Assembly: GCA_942491185.1 (NCBI GenBank)
Contig: CALOAB010000016.1
Coordinates: 310,001-374,000 of the forward strand
Direction: 5' to 3'
DNA length: 64,000 nt
Origin: SLRI01 sp942491185
Lineage (GTDB): Bacteria > Pseudomonadota > Alphaproteobacteria > Geminicoccales > Geminicoccaceae
Part shown: one piece after another, positions 33,904 through 43,256 of the stretch
How the letters are laid out: every line of letters starts with the position of its first letter
Numbering within the stretch: the first letter of the stretch is position 1
Translations under genes and position numbers: made by a program
Notes under the pieces: model-generated
Databases searched by the model: none
What the model was told of the DNA's origin: nothing
The model's input: only the letters and a program-made list of their open reading frames with translations

Positions 33904-35565
33904 TCAGTTGGGATCATGCGCTGCGGTCACACGATCCAGGGTCTGAAGAAGGCGTGCGCCGTCGATCGGCTTGGTGACATAGCCTGACATGCCAGCCGCA
34001 TAGCAGTCATCGTCGTCACCGCGCATTGCGTTGGCTGTGATGGCGATGATGGGTACCTGCGCGTGCTTGTGATTGGTCAAGGCACGGATCTGCCGCGTCG
34101 CCTCGAGCCCTCCCATTACCGGCATCTGTATATCCATCAAGACCGCGTCGAAGCTCTCCGCCTGGACAGCGGCCACGGCGGCCGAGCCGTTGGGAACCGT
34201 GGCAACAGAGTGCCCGGCCCGCTCGAGCATGATCTCGGCTAGTCGGCAGTTGACCGGATTGTCGTCGGCAATCAACAGGCGCATCGATCGCCCGCGTCGC
34301 TCACTCAAGCTGTGCATGGTCAGGAGTTGGCCGGCTGCCTTGGCACCCTGGAGCTGTTGCAGGACATCAAGAAGTGTGCTGCCGGTTACCGGCTTCTGCA
34401 GATAGCCATCAAAGCCGAGGCGTTGCACATCGGCCGCATCGCCACGAAAGCCAGCTGCCACCATAAGCACGAGCTTGAGCCCTGCCAACGTTGGTGCCGC
34501 GCGCACGAGCGGGCCAATCTTGTCACCACGCTGGTCCTTGAGGTTGCGATCGATCACGGCGAAGTCGAAAGCGGCGCCACGATCGGCGCTCTCGTGCAGA
34601 ACTGTGAGTGTTTCCGCAGCGGTCGCCGCAATTCTGGTATCAATGCTCCACAATCGGGCCATTTCCGCCATCACCTGTGCCGTTCTGGGCTGGGAATCAG
34701 CGATCAGGAGGCGGGCGCCGGCGATGGCCGAACGCTCCGGACGCGGCCGCGCATCCTTGGGCCGCTCGAGCATCACTCTTGCGACGAATGCGGTGCCGGC
34801 GTCAGATGATGCCTCGAGGTCGAGTGATCCCGCCATCGCTCTCGCGAGTCGCTGCGCGATCACCAAGCCGAGGCCACTGCCCCCATAGAGTCTGCCCGTT
34901 TCGGCGCTCGCTTGGACGTAAGGGCTGAACAGGTCTGCCTGGCGGTCTGGCGGGATTCCGATACCCGTATCGGCGATCCGCAGCACCATACCGACTTGCC
35001 CTTCATCGGCTCCGTCGACAGAGGAAACCGTCAGGCTGACGTGTCCACAGCTGGTGAACTTGATCGCGTTGGCGACGATATTCGTTGTGATCTGTCGCAG
35101 ACGTCCAGGATCGCCACGCGCGACGTCTGGCAGAGTCGTTGCAAGCTCGAGGACGAACCGGATGCCCTTGGCTCTGGCACGTCGCGTGAAGGTGTCCGCC
35201 AAACGCTGGAAGAAGGCTGGGAGCGAAAAGTCGACAGGATTGAGCTCAATTCGGCCGGCGTCGATTTTCGAAAGATCCAGAACATCATTAACAAGAGTGA
35301 CGAGCGATTCGGCAGACTCGATCACCGCGTCGACATAGCCGACCTGCTCGTCGTCGAGCGGCGTATCGCTGAGCAGCCGCGCCATGCCAAGAACGCCATT
35401 GATGGGCTCACGCAGTTCATGGCTCATGGCCGCTACGAAAGAGCCGCGCTCCGCCAGTCGCAGCTCCGCCGCAGCAAGGGCCTTCTTCAAGCGGTCGATC
35501 TCGCGAGAGTGCGTGCCGGTACGTCGAGCAGAGCGTCGCACCGTTGATCGTTTGTCGCGGAGCAT
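33904..35565 (-). CDS. Cytoplasmic hybrid histidine kinase with two receiver domains
   Basis: This 553-residue protein has an N-terminal basic coiled-coil-like helix, a dimerisation domain with His49 (AMSHELREP) and an ATPase domain with NAIKFT, DTGIGIP and GGSGLGLVI. Two receiver domains follow. The first is divergent (LLIADSQP, AVIDRNL); the second is classical (LLIADDNP, LMDIQMPVMGG, TKPIDG). No transmembrane segment or sensor domain is visible, so the input is unknown. It resembles BarA/ArcB-type relays without an HPt domain. It is convergent with the HPF gene. Confidence 0.92.
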   Translation of the reverse strand: MLRDKRSTVRRSARRTGTHSREIDRLKKALAAAELRLAERGSFVAAMSHELREPINGVLGMARLLSDTPLDDEQVGYVDAVIESAESLVTLVNDVLDLSKIDAGRIELNPVDFSLPAFFQRLADTFTRRARAKGIRFVLELATTLPDVARGDPGRLRQITTNIVANAIKFTSCGHVSLTVSSVDGADEGQVGMVLRIADTGIGIPPDRQADLFSPYVQASAETGRLYGGSGLGLVIAQRLARAMAGSLDLEASSDAGTAFVARVMLERPKDARPRPERSAIAGARLLIADSQPRTAQVMAEMARLWSIDTRIAATAAETLTVLHESADRGAAFDFAVIDRNLKDQRGDKIGPLVRAAPTLAGLKLVLMVAAGFRGDAADVQRLGFDGYLQKPVTGSTLLDVLQQLQGAKAAGQLLTMHSLSERRGRSMRLLIADDNPVNCRLAEIMLERAGHSVATVPNGSAAVAAVQAESFDAVLMDIQMPVMGGLEATRQIRALTNHKHAQVPIIAITANAMRGDDDDCYAAGMSGYVTKPIDGARLLQTLDRVTAAHDPN

Positions 35566-35625
35566 ACATGGCCCTAAGAGTTTGACATCGAATTCTACCC
35601 AAGGTTGATATCAATGACAACGGTT

Positions 35626-35653
35626 TTGACATAAGAATAAAATCCGCTATACT
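35626..35653 (+). promoter_or_regulatory. Strong sigma70-like promoter before an orphan gene
   Basis: TTGACA (35626-35631) and TATACT (35648-35653) are separated by 16 bases in an AT-rich stretch. Transcription would start near 35660, about 50 bases before the gene at 35710. It is one of the best promoter matches noticed in this high-G+C window. Confidence 0.65.
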
Positions 35654-35709
35654 GTGATCGATGTCCGATCACGCCTTGAGGAATCGTCTTCCATGACCGG
35701 AAATGCCTA

Positions 35710-36105
35710 ATGCCGATCGATTGGGCCAAGGCAGCACGGCTGGCGGCAGAAGGTGCCAAGCCGGCGGCGATCATGGCGGCGGTCGGATGCTCACGCAGTC
35801 AGTTGAGCCGCCGGCAGCGTCACTGCGGCCTGTTTCGTGCGCTCACCGAGCAGTATGCGGCAGCGATTCCAGGCGACCCGCCGGCTCTCCCGCCGAGCCT
35901 CCCTCCCAGCCGCCCGATAGCCGAACGCGTGCGTGAGAAGCTCGAGCACGAGATCCTCGATGGCAACACCCGTGTCGCCATTTGGGTGGCCGAGCAGCTT
36001 CGGTTGTTCACACCAGAAACGGGCCAGAACGCTGAGCAAAAGCTCGAAGCCCTGATCAAGGTGATGAGCGATGCCGAGCGGGACGCCTTTACGCGACCAG
36101 ACTGA
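35710..36105 (+). CDS. Uncharacterised protein with N-terminal helix-turn-helix
   Basis: This 131-residue protein starts with WAKAARLAAEGAKPAAIMAAVGCSRSQLSRR, whose spacing fits a helix-turn-helix like those in resolvases and phage small terminases. A Pro-rich linker (about residues 57-65) follows, then an acidic helical C-terminal half (VREKLEHEILDGNTRVAIWVAEQLRLF). No family is recognised with confidence. It has a strong promoter upstream. A regulator or phage-derived DNA-binding protein are both possible. Confidence 0.6.
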   Translation: MPIDWAKAARLAAEGAKPAAIMAAVGCSRSQLSRRQRHCGLFRALTEQYAAAIPGDPPALPPSLPPSRPIAERVREKLEHEILDGNTRVAIWVAEQLRLFTPETGQNAEQKLEALIKVMSDAERDAFTRPD

Positions 36106-36107
36106 CA

Positions 36108-36123
36108 GCCAGCAGGTGCTGGC
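36108..36123. terminator. Small hairpin after the orphan HTH gene
   Basis: Arms GCCAGC/GCTGGC with a 4-base loop begin 3 bases after the stop of the HTH gene and lie 17 bases before the 3' end of the convergent gene at 36140. No T-run follows, so termination is uncertain. Confidence 0.35.
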
Positions 36124-36139
36124 GGTCCACCGGATTCGA

Positions 36140-36514
36140 TCAGCCGTGCATGGCTTCCTGCCCGTCCAAAATCACGAGGTCGAGCGATTCTTGGTAATAG
36201 AGCGTCGTGCCGTTGTCGAAAGCGACAAAGCGATAACCGGTGACATCATCGCCGGCGACCGTGACGTGCTGCTCGGCCTCGCCGCTCGCCACGAGCTGGC
36301 TATCCGCTCGCACGACGAGCGCCGGCAGGTGCGAGTCGTTGAAGAGAACCACCTCGCCGTTGCTGTCTCGGAGCAAGTCGGTCAGCTCCAGAGTCAAAAC
36401 GTCGCTCTCGGGTTCGAGAAACTGATCATCGACGATGACGCCATGTTGGGCGTCAGTCTCGTCAGGCGGCACGGCTGACTTCGCGCCAAGCGCCTTGGAT
36501 TGGTTTGTGCTCAT
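36140..36514 (-). CDS. Uncharacterised acidic protein
   Basis: This 124-residue protein has no signal peptide or membrane segment. It is rich in Asp/Glu and hydrophobic beta-like stretches (VLTLELTDLLRDSNGEVVLFNDSHLPALVV), and ends LDLVILDGQEAMHG. The LTLxDLL(D/R)DSNGEVVL pattern recalls C-terminal repeats of large bacterial surface proteins (RTX/VCBS type). The gene may be a free-standing or truncated piece of one, but this is only a resemblance. It is convergent with the HTH gene. Confidence 0.55.
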   Translation of the reverse strand: MSTNQSKALGAKSAVPPDETDAQHGVIVDDQFLEPESDVLTLELTDLLRDSNGEVVLFNDSHLPALVVRADSQLVASGEAEQHVTVAGDDVTGYRFVAFDNGTTLYYQESLDLVILDGQEAMHG

Positions 36515-36616
36515 TATGCTCAGCCGTTGTTGCGATCCGTACGGCCGTCACGGGTTCATCGCCCGTGCGTTAAGGTGAAATTAACCATGATTGCGGATGG
36601 CAACAAGCCTGATCAC

Positions 36617-36632
36617 TGCATTGGCCAATGCA
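36617..36632. promoter_or_regulatory. 16-bp perfect palindrome, possible operator
   Basis: TGCATTGGCCAATGCA reads the same on both strands. It lies in the 190-base gap between speE (stop at 36704) and the start of the acidic-protein gene (36514), about 100 bases upstream of the latter. A dimeric regulator site is plausible; the binder is unknown. Confidence 0.45.
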
Positions 36633-36703
36633 TCCCAGTATGACGCAGACCTGATGCAGGAAACAAAGGTTACGCTCAGCCTCCTCCAAGCCTGATCCGC
36701 TAC

Positions 36704-37561
36704 TCAGCTGCCCTCTGCGGCGCGCTGAACCCAAATGGGATGCGCGAATGCCGCGGCATGCACCTCTGGCGTGTAGTAGCGCAGCCCTTCGGGCTGCGGC
36801 CGAGAACGCAACGTGTCGACGCGGACACGCCGACGCGTCGCATCGTCGGAGGCCCAGCCGAGAGCCATGAAGCCCCCGACATAAGTCGGCACGACCGTCA
36901 GCAGAAAGTCGACGTCCGTGAATCCAGCCGCCCGCTTGCGGGCCATGACCTCAGCAAGCTCTTCAGGAGCCAGCGCAGGATTGCCTGCTTGCGTCACCAG
37001 GATGCCGCCCTCGTTCAACCGCCGGCGACAGTCGCGATAAAAGCTCTCGGTGAACAGTGCTGCGCCGGGCCCGATAGGATCTGTCGAGTCGACGAGGATC
37101 ACATCGAAGCGCTCCCCTTCCTTGGCCATGAAAGCTGCGGCATCGCCGAAAGAGAGCACGAGCCTGGGGTCGTCGAAGGCGCCATCGCTCAAGCTCGGCA
37201 GGTATTTCAAGCAAAAATCGATCACGCCCGGATCGAGCTCGGCCTGAACGATGCGCTCCACCGTCGCATGCTTGACGAGCTCGCGCGCGGTGCCGCCGTC
37301 ACCACCGCCAACGATACAGACGCTACGCGCCCGGCCATGAGCGATGATCGCCGGATGAACCAACATTTCATGATAGGCGAACTCGTCGGCCGTGGTGGTC
37401 TGGACAATGCCATCGAGCGCCAACACGCGACCCCATTGCGGGCTTTCGAACAGGATCAGATCCTGGTGCTCGGTCTTGTCATGGAAGAGCACGCGATCGA
37501 CCTTGATCTGCTGGCGCCAGCCAATGTGCAACGTCTCGGTGAACCATTCCATGGCCGGCAC
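36704..37561 (-). CDS. speE: Polyamine aminopropyltransferase (spermidine synthase)
   Basis: This 285-residue cytoplasmic enzyme transfers an aminopropyl group from decarboxylated SAM to putrescine. It shows YHEMLVHPA, the SAM-binding GGGDGGTARE motif, and DVILVDSTDPIGPG with the catalytic Asp region. Length and start (MPAMEWFTETLH) match the family. speD, which makes the decarboxylated SAM, is often adjacent but is not seen in the 420 bases upstream, so it must lie elsewhere or be replaced. Confidence 0.93.
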   Translation of the reverse strand: MPAMEWFTETLHIGWRQQIKVDRVLFHDKTEHQDLILFESPQWGRVLALDGIVQTTTADEFAYHEMLVHPAIIAHGRARSVCIVGGGDGGTARELVKHATVERIVQAELDPGVIDFCLKYLPSLSDGAFDDPRLVLSFGDAAAFMAKEGERFDVILVDSTDPIGPGAALFTESFYRDCRRRLNEGGILVTQAGNPALAPEELAEVMARKRAAGFTDVDFLLTVVPTYVGGFMALGWASDDATRRRVRVDTLRSRPQPEGLRYYTPEVHAAAFAHPIWVQRAAEGS

Positions 37562-37980
37562 CCCATCTCGTTGAATCGCTATCAGCTCGTTGCTCTAAGC
37601 TGCCGTCATCGCGAGGTAAAGGCCAAGCGCTATCGGCGAGCTGTGTGACGCCGGATGACTCGCTGCGGGGTGTCAAACCGGAAAAGGAGACGCTTGCCCG
37701 AGCAAGGCGATCCGGACCATAGCACTGGCCAACGCGAGCACGGTCCAGGCATTGCGATGGGCGTCGCATCTGCCAGCCGATGCCGCTCGTGCCGGCACAC
37801 TGATGCGCTGGGCACAGCAATGGGCATCGTTTCGTCAAATGGCCCTGAGACCCCGGCATTCCGACGAGCCTCTTGGCTGCAAAGGCAGAGCGCGCATGGG
37901 GACCAGTAGCGCCTGTGCGAGACGACATCGAGGCTCGACGAAGCTTGGCCGAATCGGGCTAGAAGCTTGCTCGCCCCATC
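37562..37980. other. 419-base gap between ilvD and speE, no supported gene
   Basis: Several overlapping open frames exist on both strands, but none has a recognisable motif together with a good ribosome site. The best of them, on the plus strand, has an alanine-rich stretch near 37700-37860. The gap presumably holds the speE promoter. No terminator with a T-run was seen. Confidence 0.5.
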
Positions 37981-39708
37981 TCAAAGGTCGGCATAAACAT
38001 GGCGCTCGCCTGTGCCTCCGGGATGGGTGACCGCACCTTTTTCCGCCGAGCCGACAGTTTGGGCGTACTTCCAAAGGGCGCCCGATCCATAGAACGTGTC
38101 ACGAGTTTGCCAGGCAGCGCGACGTTTCGCCAGCGTGGCGTCATCCAGCTCGACATCGAGCGTGCCGGTTGAGGCATCGATGGCGATGATGTCGCCGTTC
38201 TCCAGGAGCCCGATGGGACCACCAACCGCCGCTTCAGGGCCAACATGGCCAATGCAAAAGCCGCGTGTGGCGCCGGAAAAGCGGCCATCGGTGATCAACG
38301 CCACCTTGTCGCCCATGCCCTGGCCGTAGATCGCGGAGGTGACGCCCAGCATCTCGCGCATGCCCGGCCCGCCCTTTGGGCCTTCATAGCGGATGACGAG
38401 GACTTCGCCGCCCTCGTACTGGCCAGCCTGCACAGCAGCCATGGCGTCCTCCTCGCAATCGAAGACACGAGCAGGGCCGCGAAACGCCAACTCGGGAAGG
38501 CCGGCGACCTTGACGATCGCTCCTTCGGTGGCAAGGGTTCCCTTGAGGCCGACAACGCCGCCCCAGGTCGTGATCGGCTCGGTGGTTGGTCGCACGATCA
38601 CCTGATCGCGCTTGAAGGTCACATCGGCCAGGTTTTCGGCAATGGTCTTGCCGGTGACGGTCATGCAGTCGCCATGCAAAAAGCCACCGTCCATCAACGC
38701 TTTCATCAACAGCGGCACGCCTCCTGCCTCAGCCAAGTCCTTCATGACGTATTGGCCGGCTGGCTTGAGGTCTGCGATGTAAGGCGTGTCTCTGAAGATC
38801 GCGGCGACGTCGTGGAGGTCAAAGGAAATGCCGGCCTCGTGGGCAATGGCCGGGAGATGAAGGGCGCCATTGGTCGAGCCGCCCGACGCGGCGACCACCC
38901 GAGCGGCATTCTCGAGGCTCTTGAGGGTGACGATGTCGCGCGGACGGATATTGTCCTTGAGCAGGCGCATCACGGCCTCGCCCGAGGCCTCGGCCCAGCG
39001 ATCGCGAGCCTCCATTGGTGCTGGCGTGCCGGCCGAGCCAGGTAGCGCCAGGCCGATGGCCTCGGAGACACAGGCCATCGTGTTGGCGGTGAACTGGCCG
39101 CCACAGGAGCCTGCTGACGGGCAGGCCACGGATTCCAGCTCGGCCAAGTCTTCGTCGCTCATCTTGCCGACCGCGTGTTGGCCGACAGCCTCGAACACGT
39201 CCTGGACCGTCACATCCCTGCCCTTGAATCGGCCGGGTAGGATCGAGCCACCATACATGAAGACGGCAGGCACGTTCAGCCTGACCATCGCCATCATCAG
39301 GCCAGGCAGGGACTTGTCGCAACCGGCGAGCCCCACCATGGCATCATAGGCATGACCGCGCATCGTGAGCTCGGTCGAATCGGCGATGACCTCGCGACTG
39401 ACGAGCGACGACTTCATGCCCTGGTGGCCCATGGCGATGCCGTCGGTCACGGTAATCGTCGTGAACTCACGCGGCGTGCCGCCGGCTCGCACCACCCCAT
39501 GCTTGACCACCTGTGCCTGCCGGCCGAGCGCGATGTTGCACGGCGCCGCTTCATTCCATGTGGTCACAACGCCAACGAAGGGCCTAGCCATGTCCTCCAG
39601 CGAGAGTCCCATCGCGTAGTAGTATGAGCGGTGCGGTGCGCGGTCTGGCCCTACCGTGGCGTGGCGGCTGGGCAAGCGGCTCTTATCGTAGACTGTAACG
39701 GTCGTCAT
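37981..39708 (-). CDS. ilvD: Dihydroxy-acid dehydratase
   Basis: IlvD dehydrates 2,3-dihydroxy-3-methyl acids in valine, leucine and isoleucine synthesis. The 575-residue protein shows LVGCDKSLPG and CPSAGSCGGQFTANTMACVSEAIGLALPGS with the Fe-S cysteines, then GRFSGATRG, whose Ser is the catalytic base of the family, and GHVGPEA. It has the length and full motif set of a genuine IlvD rather than a sugar-acid dehydratase. It stands alone, not with ilvBNC. Confidence 0.95.
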   Translation of the reverse strand: MTTVTVYDKSRLPSRHATVGPDRAPHRSYYYAMGLSLEDMARPFVGVVTTWNEAAPCNIALGRQAQVVKHGVVRAGGTPREFTTITVTDGIAMGHQGMKSSLVSREVIADSTELTMRGHAYDAMVGLAGCDKSLPGLMMAMVRLNVPAVFMYGGSILPGRFKGRDVTVQDVFEAVGQHAVGKMSDEDLAELESVACPSAGSCGGQFTANTMACVSEAIGLALPGSAGTPAPMEARDRWAEASGEAVMRLLKDNIRPRDIVTLKSLENAARVVAASGGSTNGALHLPAIAHEAGISFDLHDVAAIFRDTPYIADLKPAGQYVMKDLAEAGGVPLLMKALMDGGFLHGDCMTVTGKTIAENLADVTFKRDQVIVRPTTEPITTWGGVVGLKGTLATEGAIVKVAGLPELAFRGPARVFDCEEDAMAAVQAGQYEGGEVLVIRYEGPKGGPGMREMLGVTSAIYGQGMGDKVALITDGRFSGATRGFCIGHVGPEAAVGGPIGLLENGDIIAIDASTGTLDVELDDATLAKRRAAWQTRDTFYGSGALWKYAQTVGSAEKGAVTHPGGTGERHVYADL

Positions 39709-39920
39709 AGGCTTGGTCTCCGGTCATAACCGCTACATTCAGCGACGGATTGGGTGGCGGGTGTTGGCTCAGAACCATAGTCACCGACGCTTAAGCTGAC
39801 TAGATACAGCGGACGCCCCCGGTTGAGCCGGCGCGGCCGTTCCAATTCTCGGACGGCCGGTGTTGGGGGCTCATTCTCTACGACGGCAACTTGCGCTGCA
39901 AACGGGAACCAACGATCGGA

Positions 39921-40913
39921 ATGGCGACGGAAGCGAAGACCGTCAGGCGCAACTCCAGGCGTGGCCGCCACAGGCCGACGCTCCTGACGCCTATCGAGCC
40001 TTTCGCGACCACCGAGCTCGAGAACCGCAAATCGCCGGTGCGCACGCGTCGGATACGGCCTCCGGACCTCGGTTGGATAAGACGGATTCTATGGCCGGCG
40101 ATCGATCATTTCATCAACGATCAAGGCTTCGTGCTCGCCGGCTACATCGCATTCACGGCGATCTTTGCGCTGTTTCCCTTCCTGATTTTCTTGCTGTCGC
40201 TGGCTGGCTGGCTCGGCCAGGGCGAGGCGGCACAAGAGTTCCTGTCGATCTCGCTCGAGATCCTCCCAGCCGAGGTGGCAAGTGTGCTGCAGCCGGCAAT
40301 CATCGAGATTCGCTCCGCCCCGCACGGTACGCTGATCACGTTCTCCATCGTGCTCGCCGTATGGTTCGCGTCCTCGGGACTCGAGAGCTTGCGGCATGCC
40401 TTGAATTTGGCGCACGGGATCAACGACCCATCGAGCTTTTGGGCCAATCGCCTCTCCAGCATGGCATTGACCGTGGCATCGGCGGCGGTGATCCTTGCGG
40501 CGATGACGGTGCTGGTGGGCCTGCCGATCGCCGACAACATCATTGCCTGGATGGCCGAGCACGAGCGAATCGAGGAGCGCATGGGTCTGATCATGCGCTA
40601 CGGAATCGGTCTGGGTCTCCTGTTCTTCCTCACGCTCTCGCTCTATCTGCTGCTGCCGAACCGCAGCTTGAGGTTCATCGATGTCTTGCCCGGCACGATC
40701 GTCTCAGCCGGGACCTGGCTTGCCGCGACGAAAGCCTATTCGGTCTACCTCTCGAGCATCGGCCGCTACAGCATCATCTACGGCAGCCTCGGTGGTGTGA
40801 TTTTGACGTTGTTCTTCTTCTACGTGTCTGCCTGCATTTTCATCATCGGCGCCCAGCTGAATGCAGCGATCATGCGCGAGCGCGCACTGCAGGCAGAGCG
40901 GCGGTCCGCCTGA
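39921..40913 (+). CDS. YihY/BrkB family integral membrane protein
   Basis: The protein has about 330 residues with a basic cytoplasmic N-terminus and six hydrophobic segments from about residue 70. The AYIAFTAIFALFPFLIFLLSLAGWLG opening and YSVYLSSIGRYSIIYGSLGGVILTLFFFYVSACIFIIGAQLNA ending are typical of YihY/BrkB proteins, once called ribonuclease BN but now seen as putative transporters. The start is ATG 39921; a TTG at 39891 is unlikely. It is divergent from ilvD. Confidence 0.88.
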   Translation: MATEAKTVRRNSRRGRHRPTLLTPIEPFATTELENRKSPVRTRRIRPPDLGWIRRILWPAIDHFINDQGFVLAGYIAFTAIFALFPFLIFLLSLAGWLGQGEAAQEFLSISLEILPAEVASVLQPAIIEIRSAPHGTLITFSIVLAVWFASSGLESLRHALNLAHGINDPSSFWANRLSSMALTVASAAVILAAMTVLVGLPIADNIIAWMAEHERIEERMGLIMRYGIGLGLLFFLTLSLYLLLPNRSLRFIDVLPGTIVSAGTWLAATKAYSVYLSSIGRYSIIYGSLGGVILTLFFFYVSACIFIIGAQLNAAIMRERALQAERRSA

Positions 40914-41216
40914 GGCTGCTGTGGCGTGCAGCGAGACGTTGTCAACGAGTGACGGCAAGCGCGCCGCACCTCACGATATTGAGGCAACTCTTTCGGGCAA
41001 CCTCGTCGACGCGCTTGACGCAGCAATCCCCTGCCGCTGGCCAACCGTTGTTTTCATCGAAAATGCCGGACAGCCCCGACATCGGTCCCAGCTCGTCTCA
41101 GCGACAGCGGCGGAACATGTGAGCGCATGAGAGCGTCGGTCCCTCTTTCGTTGTTCCGCCCTTCGGACTAGTGTCCGGCCACTTCAAAACAATCTGCAAG
41201 CGAGGAGCGCACGGCC
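40914..41216. other. 303-base gap between the BrkB gene and fabI
   Basis: No supported gene, RNA or clear terminator is visible. The last 40 bases carry the fabI ribosome site (GCGAGGAG about 10 bases before ATG 41217). Confidence 0.5.
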
Positions 41217-42029
41217 ATGACCAATAGTGCATCGCTCATGGCCGGCAAGCGCGGCCTGATCATGGGGATAGCGAACGAGCGCTCGCTGGCCTGGGGGATT
41301 GCCCAGGCGGTTGCAGCGCAGGACGCCGAGCTTTGCGTCACCTACCAAGGTGAGGCACTGAAGAAGCGCGTCATGCCGTTGGCAGAGCAACTCGGCAGCT
41401 CATTCGTGCTCCCTGCAGACGTCACCGACAGTGCCAGCATGGACGCATTGTTCGGCGCGATTGGCGAGCGCTGGGGAGGTCTCGACTTCGCCGTGCATGC
41501 CATCGCTTTCTCCGACAAGGAGGAGCTCAAGGGGCGGTATGTCGATACAACCGCTGAGAACTTTCAGCGAACGATGCTGATCTCATGCTACTCCTTCACC
41601 GAGGTCGCGCGCCGCTCCGCCAAGCTGATGACAGCCGGCGGTAGCCTCCTGACGTTGAGCTATTTTGGCGCTGAGAAGGTTGTGCCGCACTACAATGTCA
41701 TGGGCGTCGCAAAGGCTGCGCTCGAGGCAAGCGTCCGCTACCTCGCTGCGGACCTCGGCGGCGACGGCATTCGGGTGAACGCCATCTCGGCTGGGCCTGT
41801 GCGCACACTCGCCGCCTCTGGAATCGGCGATTTCCGTTACATTCTGAAATGGAATGAACTTAATGCGCCGCTCAAACGGAATACGACCCTCGCCGACGTC
41901 GGCGGCGCCGGCACCTACCTGCTGTCTGATCTTGGCGGTGGCACGACTGGCGAGGTGCTGCATGTCGATAGCGGCTACCATGTGGTGGGCATGAAAGCTG
42001 TCGACGCCCCCGACATCGCCACCGTGTAG
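41217..42029 (+). CDS. fabI: Enoyl-[acyl-carrier-protein] reductase (NADH), FabI
   Basis: FabI does the last reduction of each fatty acid elongation cycle. The 270-residue SDR-fold protein shows GIANERSLAWGIA at the NAD-binding turn and the YFGAEKVVPHYNVMGVAKAALE segment with the catalytic Tyr-x6-Tyr-x6-Lys pattern typical of FabI. VNAISAGPVRTLAASGI follows near the substrate loop. FabI is the target of triclosan-type inhibitors. aroC follows 20 bases later, a common alphaproteobacterial pairing. Confidence 0.94.
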   Translation: MTNSASLMAGKRGLIMGIANERSLAWGIAQAVAAQDAELCVTYQGEALKKRVMPLAEQLGSSFVLPADVTDSASMDALFGAIGERWGGLDFAVHAIAFSDKEELKGRYVDTTAENFQRTMLISCYSFTEVARRSAKLMTAGGSLLTLSYFGAEKVVPHYNVMGVAKAALEASVRYLAADLGGDGIRVNAISAGPVRTLAASGIGDFRYILKWNELNAPLKRNTTLADVGGAGTYLLSDLGGGTTGEVLHVDSGYHVVGMKAVDAPDIATV

Positions 42030-42049
42030 CCCGGAGGTTTCGTCGCACA

Positions 42050-43123
42050 ATGGCCGGCAACAGCTTCGGCACGCTTTTCCGTTTCACCACGTGGGGTGAA
42101 AGCCATGGGCCGGCGATTGGCTGCGTGGTCGACGGTGTGCCGTCGCGCCTCGAATTGGCGCCTGATGACATCCAGCAGTGGCTCGACCGGCGCAAGCCCG
42201 GCCAGTCCAAATGGACGACCCAGCGCCAGGAGCCAGATCGTGTCGAGATCTTGTCAGGTGTCTTCGAAGGGCAAACCACCGGCACACCGATCAGCTTGCT
42301 GATTCGTAACCAAGATCAGCGATCGAAGGACTACGGCGCGATCGCGGAGACCTACCGCCCCGGCCATGCGGACTACACCTACGACAAGAAGTACGGCATC
42401 CGTGACTATCGCGGCGGCGGCCGAAGCTCGGCGCGTGAGACGGCCATGCGGGTAGCCGCAGGTGCAATCGCCCGGAAGATCCTGGGTCCAACGGTCGAGC
42501 TCAAAGGCTACATGGTCCAGATGGGTGGAGACGCGATCGACCGAAGCCGATTCGATTGGCAGGCGATCGAGAGCAACCCGTTCTGGTGCCCAGATCCAAT
42601 CGCTGCAGAGCGATGGGAGGAGCAGCTGGCAGCCGTGCGCAAATCAGGTTCATCCATCGGCGCGATTGTCGAGGTCGTCGCCAGGGGTGTGCCCGCGGGC
42701 CTCGGCGAGCCAATCTACGACAAGCTCGACGCCGATCTCGCGAAGGCGATGATGTCGATCAATGCGGTCAAGGGCGTCGAGATCGGCGTCGGCATGGCGG
42801 CAGCGGCCCTCACTGGCGAGGCGAATGCCGATGAGATGGTCATTGAGGCCGGCGTTCCGACGTTCCTCTCCAACCAGGCTGGCGGCATCCTGGGCGGTGT
42901 CTCGTCCGGTCAGAACATCGTGGTCCGGTTCGCCGTGAAGCCCACCTCCTCAATTTTGACACCCCGACGCAGCATCACAAAGAGCGGCGAGGAAACGGCC
43001 GTCGTGACCAAGGGACGTCACGACCCGTGTGTCGGCATTCGCGCAGTGCCTGTTGGTGAGGCCATGTTGGCAGTTGTGCTGGCTGATCACCTCCTGCGGC
43101 ATCGGGGTATATATCAGCACTGA
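42050..43123 (+). CDS. aroC: Chorismate synthase
   Basis: AroC makes chorismate from EPSP using reduced FMN. The 357-residue protein shows GNSFGTLFRFTTWGESHGPAIG at the N-terminus (first signature), RPGHADYTYDKKYGIRDYRGGGRSSARET (second) and RHDPCVGIRAVPVGEAM (third). All three signatures and the length are standard. It probably shares a transcript with fabI. Confidence 0.96.
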   Translation: MAGNSFGTLFRFTTWGESHGPAIGCVVDGVPSRLELAPDDIQQWLDRRKPGQSKWTTQRQEPDRVEILSGVFEGQTTGTPISLLIRNQDQRSKDYGAIAETYRPGHADYTYDKKYGIRDYRGGGRSSARETAMRVAAGAIARKILGPTVELKGYMVQMGGDAIDRSRFDWQAIESNPFWCPDPIAAERWEEQLAAVRKSGSSIGAIVEVVARGVPAGLGEPIYDKLDADLAKAMMSINAVKGVEIGVGMAAAALTGEANADEMVIEAGVPTFLSNQAGGILGGVSSGQNIVVRFAVKPTSSILTPRRSITKSGEETAVVTKGRHDPCVGIRAVPVGEAMLAVVLADHLLRHRGIYQH

Positions 43124-43256
43124 GATGAGCCCGCCGGTGTTTACGCTGGTTTCATCATCACGGGTGTAGAAAGGGTGTTGCGCAAGCTTGCTGCATCTCC
43201 GGGAACAAGAAGTTCCTCGCAGTGAGACCATAAACGCCTCAGGTAGAGGAAAACAG

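Noticed and set aside
37677..38030. Possible small plus-strand gene between speE and ilvD (Ala-rich)
   Set aside because: Reads tolerably as protein, but it has no clear start, ribosome site or motif, and its end overlaps the ilvD 3' end.
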